7,758 nt of DNA from the NCBI GenBank assembly GCA_030039615.1, contig JASHVF010000219.1, positions 1 to 7,758 of the forward strand, written 5' to 3'. Below the pieces are notes generated by a model that was given only the letters and a program-made list of their open reading frames with translations, did not search any database and had not been told where the DNA came from. Shown here piece after piece: positions 1-6,205 of the stretch; positions within the stretch are counted from its first letter, which is position 1, and each line of letters opens with the position of its first letter. The position numbers were made by a program, and so were the translations under genes. The DNA comes from Gammaproteobacteria bacterium (lineage in GTDB: Bacteria; Pseudomonadota; Gammaproteobacteria; Steroidobacterales; Steroidobacteraceae).

Positions 1-334
1 GCAGCGTGATGGCGGCCGCGACGATCACGGCCTGCCAGCCCCAGAAGGTGAAGGCCGCCAGCTTGTCGCCGAAGAGGCGTACGTGGCAGGTGCGCTGCAC
101 GCAGTAGTAGGACGAGGCGAACAGCGCGCAGCCGCCGAAGGCGAAGATGACCGCATTGGTGTGCAGCGGTCGCAGCCGGCTGTAGGTGAGCCACGGAATG
201 TCGAAGTTGAGCGCCGGCCAGTAAAGCTGGGCGGCGATCAGTACGCCCACCGCCATGCCGACGATGCCCCACACGACAGTCATGATCGCGAACTGGCGTA
301 CGACCTTGTCGTTGTACGTCTCGGTCAGATACAT
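1..334 (-). CDS. ccoN: Cytochrome c oxidase cbb3-type subunit I (CcoN), N-terminal part, cut by the window edge
   Basis: I translated this reading frame by hand; 111 complete codons are present and the rest lies beyond position 1. The protein starts MYLTETYNDKVVRQFAIMT, followed by a hydrophobic first membrane helix at about residues 16-38. The hallmark RPLHTNAVIFAFGG comes next, at about 55-68. His58 in this motif matches the first axial ligand of the low-spin haem b in CcoN. A second helix begins near residue 92 (AAFTFWGWQAVIV). CcoN is the catalytic haem-copper subunit of the high-affinity cbb3 terminal oxidase in the inner membrane, normally encoded with ccoO, ccoQ and ccoP downstream, which here would be outside the window. 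The ATG at 334-332 is preceded by GGAGGG at good spacing. I see no FNR/Anr box (TTGAT-N4-ATCAA) in the 180 bp upstream. Family assignment is firm; the truncation is only the window edge. Confidence 0.93.
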   Translation of the reverse strand, partial: MYLTETYNDKVVRQFAIMTVVWGIVGMAVGVLIAAQLYWPALNFDIPWLTYSRLRPLHTNAVIFAFGGCALFASSYYCVQRTCHVRLFGDKLAAFTFWGWQAVIVAAAITL

Positions 335-451
335 GAATCCATCCCTCCGCTCCGCTGAAGCGCCCGCCAGGCGCAGAGCTTCGTTGCCGCAGTGGCGGCC
401 GCGCGCAGCAGACCATCTTCCGGGCGCGGCACCTATAAGGAGTTGTGCTTA

Positions 452-463
452 GGACGCGCGTCC
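452..463. repeat. 12-bp perfect palindrome upstream of ccoN
   Basis: GGACGCGCGTCC equals its own reverse complement. It lies about 120 bp upstream of the ccoN start codon and next to an AT-richer stretch (431-451) that could be promoter DNA. A dimeric regulator could bind such a site, but no known operator is recognised, and short GC palindromes arise often by chance in this base composition. Confidence 0.25.
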
Positions 464-468
464 GGCAA

Positions 469-489
469 TGCCGCGATGCGGTCGCGGCG
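469..489. other. GC-rich hairpin between bmt and ccoN
   Basis: The arms CCGCGA (471-476) and TCGCGG (482-487) are perfect complements around a 5-nt loop. One more G-C pair (470/488) and a G-T wobble (469/489) extend the stem. It lies 30-50 bp past the bmt stop codon in the direction of transcription. There is no T-run on either side, so it is not a standard intrinsic terminator. It could slow polymerase, protect a 3' end or be chance in GC-rich DNA. Confidence 0.3.
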
Positions 490-518
490 GCGGGCTCGGG
501 AGGGCGCGCTACCGGGCG

Positions 519-1511
519 CTAGCGGCGCGCGCGCCGCGCCGCACGCGTGTCAGTCTCGGCAGGGGGCGCATTGGTGAGCGGCCCGATCTGCGCGACGATG
601 GCATCGAGCGTCGGCGGCTGCCCGCGCTGGTGCGTGTCGATGGCGGCACGCATGGCCGCCAGGTGTGCCGGCGTCGTGCCGCAGCAGCCGCCGATGATGC
701 GCGCGCCGGCATCGATCGCGAGACGCGCGTAACTGGCCATCAGCTCCGGTGTACCGGAGTAAACCGCCTGCGTACCTTCGAAATGCGGTACGCCGCAGTT
801 GCCCTTGGTGACGAGCGGAAAGGGCGCGGCGTGCATCTGCAGGAGGGATACGAGTATGTCCGGCGCACCAACGCCGCAGTTGGCCCCGATGGCAAGCGGC
901 GGCATGGCCTGCGCGGCTACCGTCGCGGCGGCGCGGGCCGGCAGCAGGCCCATCATCGTGCGGCCCGCGGTGTCGAAGGAGTAGGTGACGACGTATGGCA
1001 GGCCGACGGCGGTTGCGCTCTCGGCCGCGCAGTTGGCCTCCTCGGGCGCCGACATGGTCTCGATCCAGGCGACGTCGGCACCGCCGTCGCGCAGGCCTTC
1101 GAGCTGCACGCGGAAGGAGGCGAGCGCCGCCTCCCGGGTCAGATTTCCCAGAGGCTCGAAGAGCTCGCCGGTCGGGCCGACGGAGCCCGCTACCACGATG
1201 GGGCGCGGGGCGGCGTCGGCCACGCGGCGCGCCAGCTCGGCGGCGCGCTTCGCCAGTTCATAGGCGCGACCTGCGGCGTTGTGGAGCTTCAGGCGGTGCG
1301 GATTGCAGCCGAAGGTGTTCGTCAGGATGATGTCAGCGCCCGCATCCACGAACCGCTGGTGCAGTCCGATCACCTCATCCGGCCGCTCGGTATTCCAGAA
1401 CTCGGGCGGCTCCCCGGAGGCGAGGCCGGCCTCGAAGTAGTTCGTGGCGGTCGCGCCGTCGGCGAGCAGCACGCGCTGGCGCGCGAGCAATTCGGAAAGT
1501 CCTGTACGCAT
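519..1511 (-). CDS. bmt: Homocysteine S-methyltransferase family protein, probable betaine--homocysteine S-methyltransferase
   Basis: A 330-residue single-domain TIM-barrel protein of the homocysteine S-methyltransferase family. The zinc and homocysteine-binding cysteines are in place: Cys212 in IGANCGVGAP and Cys276-Cys277 in IIGGCCGTTPAHL. Other family blocks are LADGATATN (16-24), TNTFGCNPHRLKLHN (64-78), VAGSVGPTGE (107-116) and the stretch WIETMSAPEE (149-158). From memory, the last two and the tail resemble alphaproteobacterial betaine--homocysteine methyltransferases more than MmuM or the MetH N-terminus. No cobalamin-binding or pterin domain is present, so the protein alone is a B12-independent enzyme or one part of a split MetH. 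It would make methionine in the cytosol, with betaine the likely methyl donor (inferred). Its ATG overlaps the btuB stop (TGATG), which implies translational coupling and control by the same riboswitch. The basic tail RAARRARR is of no known function. Confidence 0.85.
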   Translation of the reverse strand: MRTGLSELLARQRVLLADGATATNYFEAGLASGEPPEFWNTERPDEVIGLHQRFVDAGADIILTNTFGCNPHRLKLHNAAGRAYELAKRAAELARRVADAAPRPIVVAGSVGPTGELFEPLGNLTREAALASFRVQLEGLRDGGADVAWIETMSAPEEANCAAESATAVGLPYVVTYSFDTAGRTMMGLLPARAAATVAAQAMPPLAIGANCGVGAPDILVSLLQMHAAPFPLVTKGNCGVPHFEGTQAVYSGTPELMASYARLAIDAGARIIGGCCGTTPAHLAAMRAAIDTHQRGQPPTLDAIVAQIGPLTNAPPAETDTRAARRARR

Positions 1512-3466
1512 CAGAACGTGAGGCGGCCGCCGATGTATTCAGAGCGCCCGAGTGTCCCATACTGGTAGGCCACTTCGTAATGGCGGTCGGTCAGGTTCTC
1601 GACCCGCGCGTACAGCTCGAAGCTCTTGCTGATGGCGAGCGACGCACGCAGGTCGAGCAGCACGTAGCCCCCGAGCCTGATCTGGTTCGCGGCATCATCG
1701 AAGCTCGGACCGGAGTAGCGCACCGCGACCGCGGTGCTGAGCTTCACGGGCCAGAGGTAGCTGACGGTCGCGTTGCCCACGTCGGCCGGCCGCCGCGGCA
1801 GCTCGTTGCCATAGGTGGCCGAGCCGAGAGAGCGATCCTCGGTGTCGATCCAGCTGTAGTTGGCGGAGAGCGACAGCCGCTCGGTCGCCTTGAACGAGCC
1901 GACCAGCTCGACACCCTGCGCGAAGGTGCGTTGGATGTTGGCGTAGTACCCGAAGGGCTCGGTCGCACACAGCGGACTCGGCGTCGAGCAGTCGAAGAAG
2001 TTGATCAGGTCGTTGCTGGTGCGTTGAAAATAGGTGGCCGAGACGACCAGGTGATCCGCGAGCGCGTGATGCTCGACGCCCGCGTCCCAGCTGTTGGAGG
2101 TCTCGGGCAGCAGCGCTGGATTGCCGTAGCTGCTGTAGAGCTGGTAGAGCGATGGTGCCTTGAAACCCTGCCCGAAGCTCGCGCGCAGCACGGTGTCCTG
2201 GTCCGGCAGCAGCCACGCCGCGGCGAACTGCCCGGTGCTGTGCCCGCCGTAGACATCGTGATGATCGTAGCGCTCGCCGGCGGTCAGGTTGAGTCCGGGC
2301 AGCACTTCGTACTGCAGCTGCGCATAGCCGCTGTCGATGACCACCCCCGTGTTGATGTTGGGTGTGAAAGGACTCGCGGAGTTGATGGTCGAGTGCTCGT
2401 TCTGGGCGCCGAAAACCAGCTGGCCGGCGCTCGAGAACTGCCAGTTTCCCTGATACTCCTCGCGGAGGTTGCGTCCGAATCCGTAGAAGGTCTCGGTGGT
2501 CGGATAGCCGTAGTTTGCGGGTGCATCCGGGTCGTAATTGCGCGTCTCGGAGCCGGTGTACTGTACCGAGAGCCGGTTGGTGAACGTATGATCCGGCGAG
2601 TGCCAGGTGAGGCCCGCATAGCCGATGCCCTGTTGCGTCTTGCCGTACTCATTGTCATCGCCGAACGTGCCGGTAGGCGTGTCGTAGCCATCGAAGTCCG
2701 AGCGCGCCGACACGACATAGCCGCGAAAATCGAGCTCGAGATCCGGCATCAGCTCATAGCGCAGCTGGCCGGAGCCGCCCGCGATCTGGCTGGCGCAGTC
2801 ACGCCGCCCGCCGAGATACTCATCGAACGTAGGGATGCCGCTGGTGCCGTAGTAGTTGCCGGCGACGCGCCACATGAGCGCATCCGAGATGCCGCCGAGG
2901 GCGAGGGTGCCGTCGCCGGTATCGTGCGAGCCGCCTTCGAGACTCGCACTGCCCCCGGCCGTCCGGGTCGGGTCGGCGGTGACGATGTTGATGACGCCGC
3001 CGATCGCATCGCTCCCGTAGAGCGTCGATTCGGCGCCACGCAGGATCTCGATGCGCGAGATATCGCCGATCATGAGGTTCTCAAAGTCGAAGCCGCCGGC
3101 GGGGAGCGAGGGGTCGGTCATCTTGACGCCATCGATGATGACGACCGTCTGGTCGCTCTCCGCGCCGCGGATGAAGACCGAAGTCGGCTGGCCGACACCG
3201 CCGTTGCGCGCCACCGTGATGCCGGGAGTTTGTTGCAGCAGGTCGGAGGCGACGGTCGCCTGGCTCTGCTGGATGTCCTCGTCGGTGAGCACCGTGACCG
3301 AGTTGCCGACCTTCGAGAGCGGCTCCGGGGCGCGGTTCGCCACCACCACGACTTCCTGGAGCGAGGTCGCCGACTCTGTGCTCTGGGGTGTGGTTTGTGC
3401 AGGCGCTTCGCCCGCAAAGAAGATGAAAGACACGGCGGTCAGCGCCGAAACGACTGGCTTTTTCAC
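1511..3466 (-). CDS. btuB: TonB-dependent vitamin B12 outer-membrane receptor (BtuB)
   Basis: A 651-residue outer-membrane receptor (E. coli BtuB is about 614). In order: a Sec signal peptide, residues 1-23, ending APA before Gln24; a TonB-box-like segment EVVVVANR (38-45), close to the VVTANR of BtuB; a plug domain, about 50-163, with the blocks VFIRGAESDQTVVIIDGV (97-114), RIEILRGAESTLYG (138-151) and IGGVINIVT (155-163); then a 22-strand-type barrel to a terminal Phe (GGRLTF). It binds cobalamin outside the cell and passes it to the periplasm using TonB energy. I chose the GTG at 3466: it gives a clean signal peptide and has CGGGGAG seven bases upstream. A longer frame from 3547 would run through the regulatory hairpin. 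Plug and barrel alone cannot prove the substrate; the cobalamin riboswitch just upstream makes B12 or another corrinoid by far the best call. ABC-transporter partners are not in the window. Confidence 0.92.
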   Translation of the reverse strand: MKKPVVSALTAVSFIFFAGEAPAQTTPQSTESATSLQEVVVVANRAPEPLSKVGNSVTVLTDEDIQQSQATVASDLLQQTPGITVARNGGVGQPTSVFIRGAESDQTVVIIDGVKMTDPSLPAGGFDFENLMIGDISRIEILRGAESTLYGSDAIGGVINIVTADPTRTAGGSASLEGGSHDTGDGTLALGGISDALMWRVAGNYYGTSGIPTFDEYLGGRRDCASQIAGGSGQLRYELMPDLELDFRGYVVSARSDFDGYDTPTGTFGDDNEYGKTQQGIGYAGLTWHSPDHTFTNRLSVQYTGSETRNYDPDAPANYGYPTTETFYGFGRNLREEYQGNWQFSSAGQLVFGAQNEHSTINSASPFTPNINTGVVIDSGYAQLQYEVLPGLNLTAGERYDHHDVYGGHSTGQFAAAWLLPDQDTVLRASFGQGFKAPSLYQLYSSYGNPALLPETSNSWDAGVEHHALADHLVVSATYFQRTSNDLINFFDCSTPSPLCATEPFGYYANIQRTFAQGVELVGSFKATERLSLSANYSWIDTEDRSLGSATYGNELPRRPADVGNATVSYLWPVKLSTAVAVRYSGPSFDDAANQIRLGGYVLLDLRASLAISKSFELYARVENLTDRHYEVAYQYGTLGRSEYIGGRLTF

Positions 3467-3473
3467 GGCCGAA

Positions 3474-3509
3474 CTCCCCGGTTGCGCACATCCAAAGGAT
3501 CGCGGGGAG
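3474..3509 (-). promoter_or_regulatory. Shine-Dalgarno-masking hairpin of btuB (putative riboswitch expression platform)
   Basis: On the minus strand, CTCCCCG (3509-3503) is a perfect 7-bp complement of CGGGGAG (3480-3474), which is the btuB Shine-Dalgarno sequence seven bases before the GTG start. A smaller ATCC/GGAT hairpin sits in the loop. Forming this stem would block ribosome access. This is the layout expected for a cobalamin riboswitch acting on translation, and no U-tract terminator is seen between aptamer and gene. The pairing is read from the sequence; the switching is inferred. Confidence 0.6.
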
Positions 3510-3582
3510 GAGGTCGGTCGATGCGCTGCGACTACGACGCCTGCCACGCGGCCCGTGTCGCCACTCGGTTAGTTCCGCTCGC

Positions 3583-3600
3583 GCAGCACGCCCCGGCTGC
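3583..3600 (-). other. Small hairpin just downstream of the riboswitch P1 stem
   Basis: GCAGC (3600-3596) and GCTGC (3587-3583) on the minus strand pair around an 8-nt loop that reads CGGGGCGT. Its place, 13 nt after the aptamer, is where cobalamin riboswitches often carry the L13 hairpin that kisses loop L5, but I found no clear complement to the L5 loop. Five loop bases (CGGGG) could instead pair with the CCCCG of the anti-Shine-Dalgarno strand, making it a possible anti-sequester. Tentative. Confidence 0.3.
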
Positions 3601-3613
3601 TCGATTGGGCGAC

Positions 3614-3772
3614 CGCGACAAGCAGGTCTCCTGGCTAGCGGCCTCGGCCTCGCATCACCTTCCCGGATTTGATCCAGTGGTCTTCGATGCGTGGCATACC
3701 GCGTACAGTTGCGGGGGCAGCCCGGGCTTCACCCGAGTTCCCGTTTAATCCCCCGGAGGGGAACTTGTCGCG
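3614..3772 (-). promoter_or_regulatory. Cobalamin riboswitch aptamer controlling btuB-bmt
   Basis: Read on the minus strand, all core elements occur in order. The P1 5' strand CGCGACAAG (3772-3764) is a perfect 9-bp partner of CUUGUCGCG (3622-3614). A GGGAA-type segment leads into a P5-like hairpin with loop UGAAG (3737-3721). The core CUGCCCCCGCAACUGUA follows at 3720-3704. Next come ACCACUGGAUC (about 3681-3671) and CCGGGAAGGUGAUGC (3666-3652). The B12 box GCCAGGAGACCUGC is at 3635-3622. These match the conserved cobalamin riboswitch consensus closely. It binds adenosylcobalamin or a related corrinoid in the nascent mRNA and normally lowers expression when B12 is plentiful. It lies 147 bp before the btuB start codon. 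The divergent cobQ gene is on the other strand and not downstream of this aptamer. Confidence 0.96.
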
Positions 3773-3779
3773 CGCCGAG

Positions 3780-3808
3780 AAGGTGCCTCAACGCGATGAT
3801 CGAGTCAA
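3780..3808 (-). promoter_or_regulatory. Possible sigma-70 promoter for the btuB leader
   Basis: On the minus strand TTGACT (3808-3803) matches the -35 consensus at five of six positions. A 17-bp spacer separates it from CACCTT (3785-3780), a weak -10. Transcription would start near 3773, right at the outer end of riboswitch stem P1 (3772), which is the main reason to trust it. The -10 match is poor, so this is a suggestion only. Confidence 0.35.
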
Positions 3809-3815
3809 CCGTGAG

Positions 3816-3821
3816 AGGAGG
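3816..3821 (+). promoter_or_regulatory. Ribosome binding site that fixes the cobQ start
   Basis: AGGAGG, a full Shine-Dalgarno core, stands nine bases before the GTG at 3831. No other in-frame start codon in the long open frame upstream has a comparable site, and the N-terminus it gives fits the usual CobQ length. A -10-like TTTAAT lies at 3744-3749, but no convincing -35 precedes it, so the cobQ promoter is not assigned. Confidence 0.7.
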
Positions 3822-3830
3822 GAAGCCGAT

Positions 3831-5279
3831 GTGATCGGTGCAAGCGGACGTCGTCCGGCGGCCTGCGTCATGGTGTGCGGCACCAGCAGCGGGGCCGGAA
3901 AGAGCCTGCTCACGACAGCCCTGGCGCGGTACTACGCCCGCCGCGGCCTCAAGGTCGCGCCCTTCAAGGCGCAGAACATGAGCAACAACGCCCGGGTGGT
4001 GGCGGGGGGCGAGATGGGCAGCGCCCAGTATTTTCAGGCGCTGGCGGCGCGTTGCACGCCCGAGGTGCGCATGAACCCCGTTCTGCTGAAGCCCGAAAGC
4101 GACACGCACAGTCAGGTCATCCTGCTCGGCCAGCGCGACGAGCGGCTGTCGCGGATGGATTGGCGGCAGCGCTCGGGGCAGCTGTGGCCGATCGTGCTCG
4201 AGTGCCTCGAGGATCTGCGTGCCGGGCACGACGTGCTGGTGATCGAAGGCGCAGGCTCACCGGCGGAGATCAACCTGCAAAGCTCCGACCTCGTGAACAT
4301 GCGCGTCGCGCGGGCGGCGCAAGCCGCCACTCTGCTCATCTGCGATATCGATCGGGGCGGCGCCTTTGCGCACCTCTACGGCACCTACCAGCTGCTGTCA
4401 TCCGAGGACCGCCGGCTCATCCGCGGGTTTGTGCTCAACAAATTCCGCGGCGACCCGACTCTGCTGGCGCCCGGCCCGGAGAAGCTTGAGGAGCTGACCG
4501 GAGTGCCCACCATCGGCGTGCTGCCCATGTGGCGCGAGCACGGCCTCTCGGAAGAGGACGGGGTCTACGACCCGCCGCCGGGGGGCGCCGGACTTTCGAT
4601 CGTCATCGTCTCCTATCCGCGCATCAGCAACCTCGATGAGTTCAACGCGCTCAAGGGTCTCGCGGGCGTAGCACTCAGCTGGGCGCACGATGCGGATGCG
4701 ATCGCCTCAGCGGATCTCCTCATATTGCCGGGATCGAAGCACGTCGCGAACGACCTCGCCTGGCTCGAGGCGAGGGGCATGACGGAGCCGATCAGACGGC
4801 ACGCGGCGGCGGGGAAGCCGACGCTGGCGGTGTGCGGCGGATTGCAGATGCTCGGGCACGAGATCCGCGACCCTGCAGGGGTCGAGGGCGAGGCCCGGGG
4901 CCTCCGGCTCCTGCCGCTCGTCACGTCTCTCGCGGAGCACAAGCACTACGACCGCGCTGCCTACCGGTTCCTGCGGCTCGAGGGGTTCTGGGCGCGCCTG
5001 ACGGGCATCACCTACGAGGGCTACGAGATCCGACACGGGCGGACGGTGACGACCTCAGCGGGTGAAGCGGGAGATCTGCTGGCGGCGTTGCCCGAGGACC
5101 GCGGCTGGCAGAGCGGCTCAACCCTCGGACTCTACACACACGGGCTGTTCGAGAACGCCGCGGTGTTACAGGCGCTCTTTGGCGCGAGCACCCGCTCGCA
5201 CGAGCAGACCTTCGAGGGCCTCGCCGATTTCATCGAGCGTCACATCGGCGAGCGCGCGCTGCTCGCCCTGCTTCAATGA
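3831..5279 (+). CDS. cobQ: Cobyric acid synthase (glutamine-hydrolysing), CobQ/CbiP
   Basis: A 482-residue protein, normal length for the family. It amidates four side chains of adenosylcobyrinic acid a,c-diamide, using ATP and glutamine, to make adenosylcobyric acid in the cytosol. The N-terminal half is a dethiobiotin-synthetase-like P-loop domain: VCGTSSGAGKS (15-25), APFKAQNMSNNA soon after, VIEGAGSPAEINL and CDIDRGGAFA. The C-terminal half is a CobB/CobQ-type glutamine amidotransferase, with Cys335 in LAVCGGLQMLG and His437 in LYTHGLFEN as catalytic residues. The GTG start at 3831 has a strong AGGAGG upstream. The frame is open further upstream to a TTG at 3669, but that would place 54 low-quality codons across the antisense of the riboswitch. 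It is divergent from btuB and overlaps the convergent thioredoxin-like gene by 7 bp at the 3' end. No other cob genes are in the window, so a full pathway cannot be claimed. Confidence 0.97.
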   Translation: MIGASGRRPAACVMVCGTSSGAGKSLLTTALARYYARRGLKVAPFKAQNMSNNARVVAGGEMGSAQYFQALAARCTPEVRMNPVLLKPESDTHSQVILLGQRDERLSRMDWRQRSGQLWPIVLECLEDLRAGHDVLVIEGAGSPAEINLQSSDLVNMRVARAAQAATLLICDIDRGGAFAHLYGTYQLLSSEDRRLIRGFVLNKFRGDPTLLAPGPEKLEELTGVPTIGVLPMWREHGLSEEDGVYDPPPGGAGLSIVIVSYPRISNLDEFNALKGLAGVALSWAHDADAIASADLLILPGSKHVANDLAWLEARGMTEPIRRHAAAGKPTLAVCGGLQMLGHEIRDPAGVEGEARGLRLLPLVTSLAEHKHYDRAAYRFLRLEGFWARLTGITYEGYEIRHGRTVTTSAGEAGDLLAALPEDRGWQSGSTLGLYTHGLFENAAVLQALFGASTRSHEQTFEGLADFIERHIGERALLALLQ

Positions 5280-5731
5280 GCTTGCGGCACGACCTTGGCG
5301 AAAAAGTCGTAAATCCCGGTGTCGCCCATGCGGCGGGCGTTGGCCAGCTCCCCCGCCCTGGTGGCATAGAGCACCTGGTCGGTCGCCGACACCACGACCG
5401 CCGCCGGAATTCCCTTCTCAATCGGGTTACCGTATTGCCGCGCGACATCCAGATGCTTGTCGAAGTTGCCGATATCGACCTTCACCACCACGAAGCGCGA
5501 TTCGATCAGCGCAGCGCTCGAGGCGTGCATGGCCCGATCGAGCGCGCGGCAGTCCTCGCACCAGTTGGCGCCGAAGACGATCAGCACGTCTTTATGCTCC
5601 GTCTGCGCCGCGCCGAGTGCGCGCTGCAGATCGGCGCGCGGGTCGGCCTGCTCGTCGTAGGGAGCCGGTGCCGCCGCCCAGGCCGTCAGCGACAGTGCCG
5701 CGCAAAGAAGCAGCGATAGGGGCGCTTTCAT
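5273..5731 (-). CDS. Exported thioredoxin-like protein with a WCEDC active site
   Basis: A 152-residue protein. A Sec signal peptide (MKAPLSLLLCAALSLTAWA, 1-19) with likely cleavage around 19-23 sends it to the periplasm. The thioredoxin fold follows: strand VLIVFGANWCEDCRALD (49-65) with redox pair Cys58 and Cys61, then VVVKVDIGNF (81-90), then the cis-proline loop GIPAAVVV with Pro109. The family includes small reductases and DsbD-gamma/thioredoxin_7-like proteins; substrate and partner are unknown. Cys10 lies in the hydrophobic core but LLLC is a poor lipobox, so a lipoprotein is unlikely. The ATG at 5731 has GGAG eight bases upstream; an alternative start seven codons earlier lacks this and spoils the signal peptide. 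It follows the cysteine-poor TudS-like gene by 54 bp on the same strand, so it may be read from the puuE operon or its own promoter. Its stop codon region overlaps that of cobQ. Confidence 0.85.
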   Translation of the reverse strand: MKAPLSLLLCAALSLTAWAAAPAPYDEQADPRADLQRALGAAQTEHKDVLIVFGANWCEDCRALDRAMHASSAALIESRFVVVKVDIGNFDKHLDVARQYGNPIEKGIPAAVVVSATDQVLYATRAGELANARRMGDTGIYDFFAKVVPQAH

Positions 5732-5785
5732 TCGAGAGTCTCCAGGGGTCACGAGGCGCGCAGGCTATGGTAGCGCAGCGTGGCC

Positions 5786-6205
5786 CTAGACGCGCCAGCG
5801 GCGTTGCTCCCCGACCGGCAGATCATGAGCGGCGAGGAAGGCCGCGAGCCGCAGTTCCTCGCCCTCGCGTCCGGCGCCGGCGCGGATGAGATGACGGGGC
5901 GGGAGCGCTACGCCCGCGCGCTCGAGCAGCTGCGACAGACGGCGCCAGTGAAGCGTATCGGCCGCCTTGCCGTGGATCCCGATCGCGACCACCGCGTAGC
6001 CGTGGTGCGCGTATTCTTTTATCTGATCGCAGATCACTGCGAGCAGCGGGCCGTACCTGCCCGGCGGCGGCAGCTGCAACACACCGTAGCCGCTTGAGTC
6101 CAGCACCTCGAGCACGTCGGGGAGCCTCCGGCGTCGCGGTGAGGGCGGATTGACCAGGCCGTCGGGCACCAGCGCCATCCGCCAGCCGCGCGCGTCCCGG
6201 CTCAT
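5786..6205 (-). CDS. Uncharacterised protein, likely a shortened cysteine-depleted relative of the upstream TudS-like protein
   Basis: A 139-residue protein of no family I can name. The ATG at 6205 overlaps the stop of the upstream gene (ATGA), so it is almost certainly translated in coupling with it. By eye it aligns with that neighbour. MALVPDGLVN (10-19) matches VALIAHCLLN, SSGYGVLQLPPPG (37-49) matches SRGYELLQLPCPE, and YAVVAIGIHGKAA (70-82) matches AEVILIGLDGSPS. At the two positions where the neighbour has cluster-type cysteines this protein has Gly16 and Pro47, and its only cysteine is Cys59 in AVICDQ. The neighbour's middle block (RRWWAVYEQYDTP) and its C-terminal third are missing or unrecognisable. 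No signal peptide or membrane segment is seen. A non-catalytic partner subunit, a regulatory paralogue or a decaying duplicate are all possible; base composition looks like normal coding DNA of this genome. Confidence 0.7.
   Translation of the reverse strand: MSRDARGWRMALVPDGLVNPPSPRRRRLPDVLEVLDSSGYGVLQLPPPGRYGPLLAVICDQIKEYAHHGYAVVAIGIHGKAADTLHWRRLSQLLERAGVALPPRHLIRAGAGREGEELRLAAFLAAHDLPVGEQRRWRV

Noticed and set aside
524..535. GC-only palindrome GGCGCGCGCGCC
   Set aside because: It lies inside the Arg/Ala-rich codons of the bmt C-terminus and is explained by codon use.
519..1511. Full MetH or MmuM in place of a betaine-type methyltransferase
   Set aside because: The pterin, cobalamin and reactivation domains of MetH are absent from the gene and from its neighbours. 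MmuM remains possible, but the SAPEE block and overall pattern fit the bacterial betaine group better. A split MetH part cannot be fully excluded.
468..1568. A 366-codon open frame on the plus strand opposite bmt
   Set aside because: The translation is a low-complexity, Arg/Gly/Ala-rich shadow with no family features. The minus strand encodes a complete methyltransferase with all three zinc cysteines. Long antisense frames are common at this GC content.
3467..3547. Upstream extension of btuB by 27 codons
   Set aside because: It would bury the signal peptide behind an unrelated stretch and put the Shine-Dalgarno and its masking hairpin inside the coding region.
1580..3748. A 722-codon open frame on the plus strand opposite btuB
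   Set aside because: It mirrors the receptor gene codon by codon, has no recognisable domain, and would run through the riboswitch. The btuB reading has signal peptide, TonB box, plug and terminal Phe.
3669..3830. Upstream extension of cobQ from a TTG
   Set aside because: The 54 extra codons cover the antisense of the riboswitch and do not resemble a CobQ N-terminus. The GTG at 3831 has a strong ribosome binding site and gives normal length.
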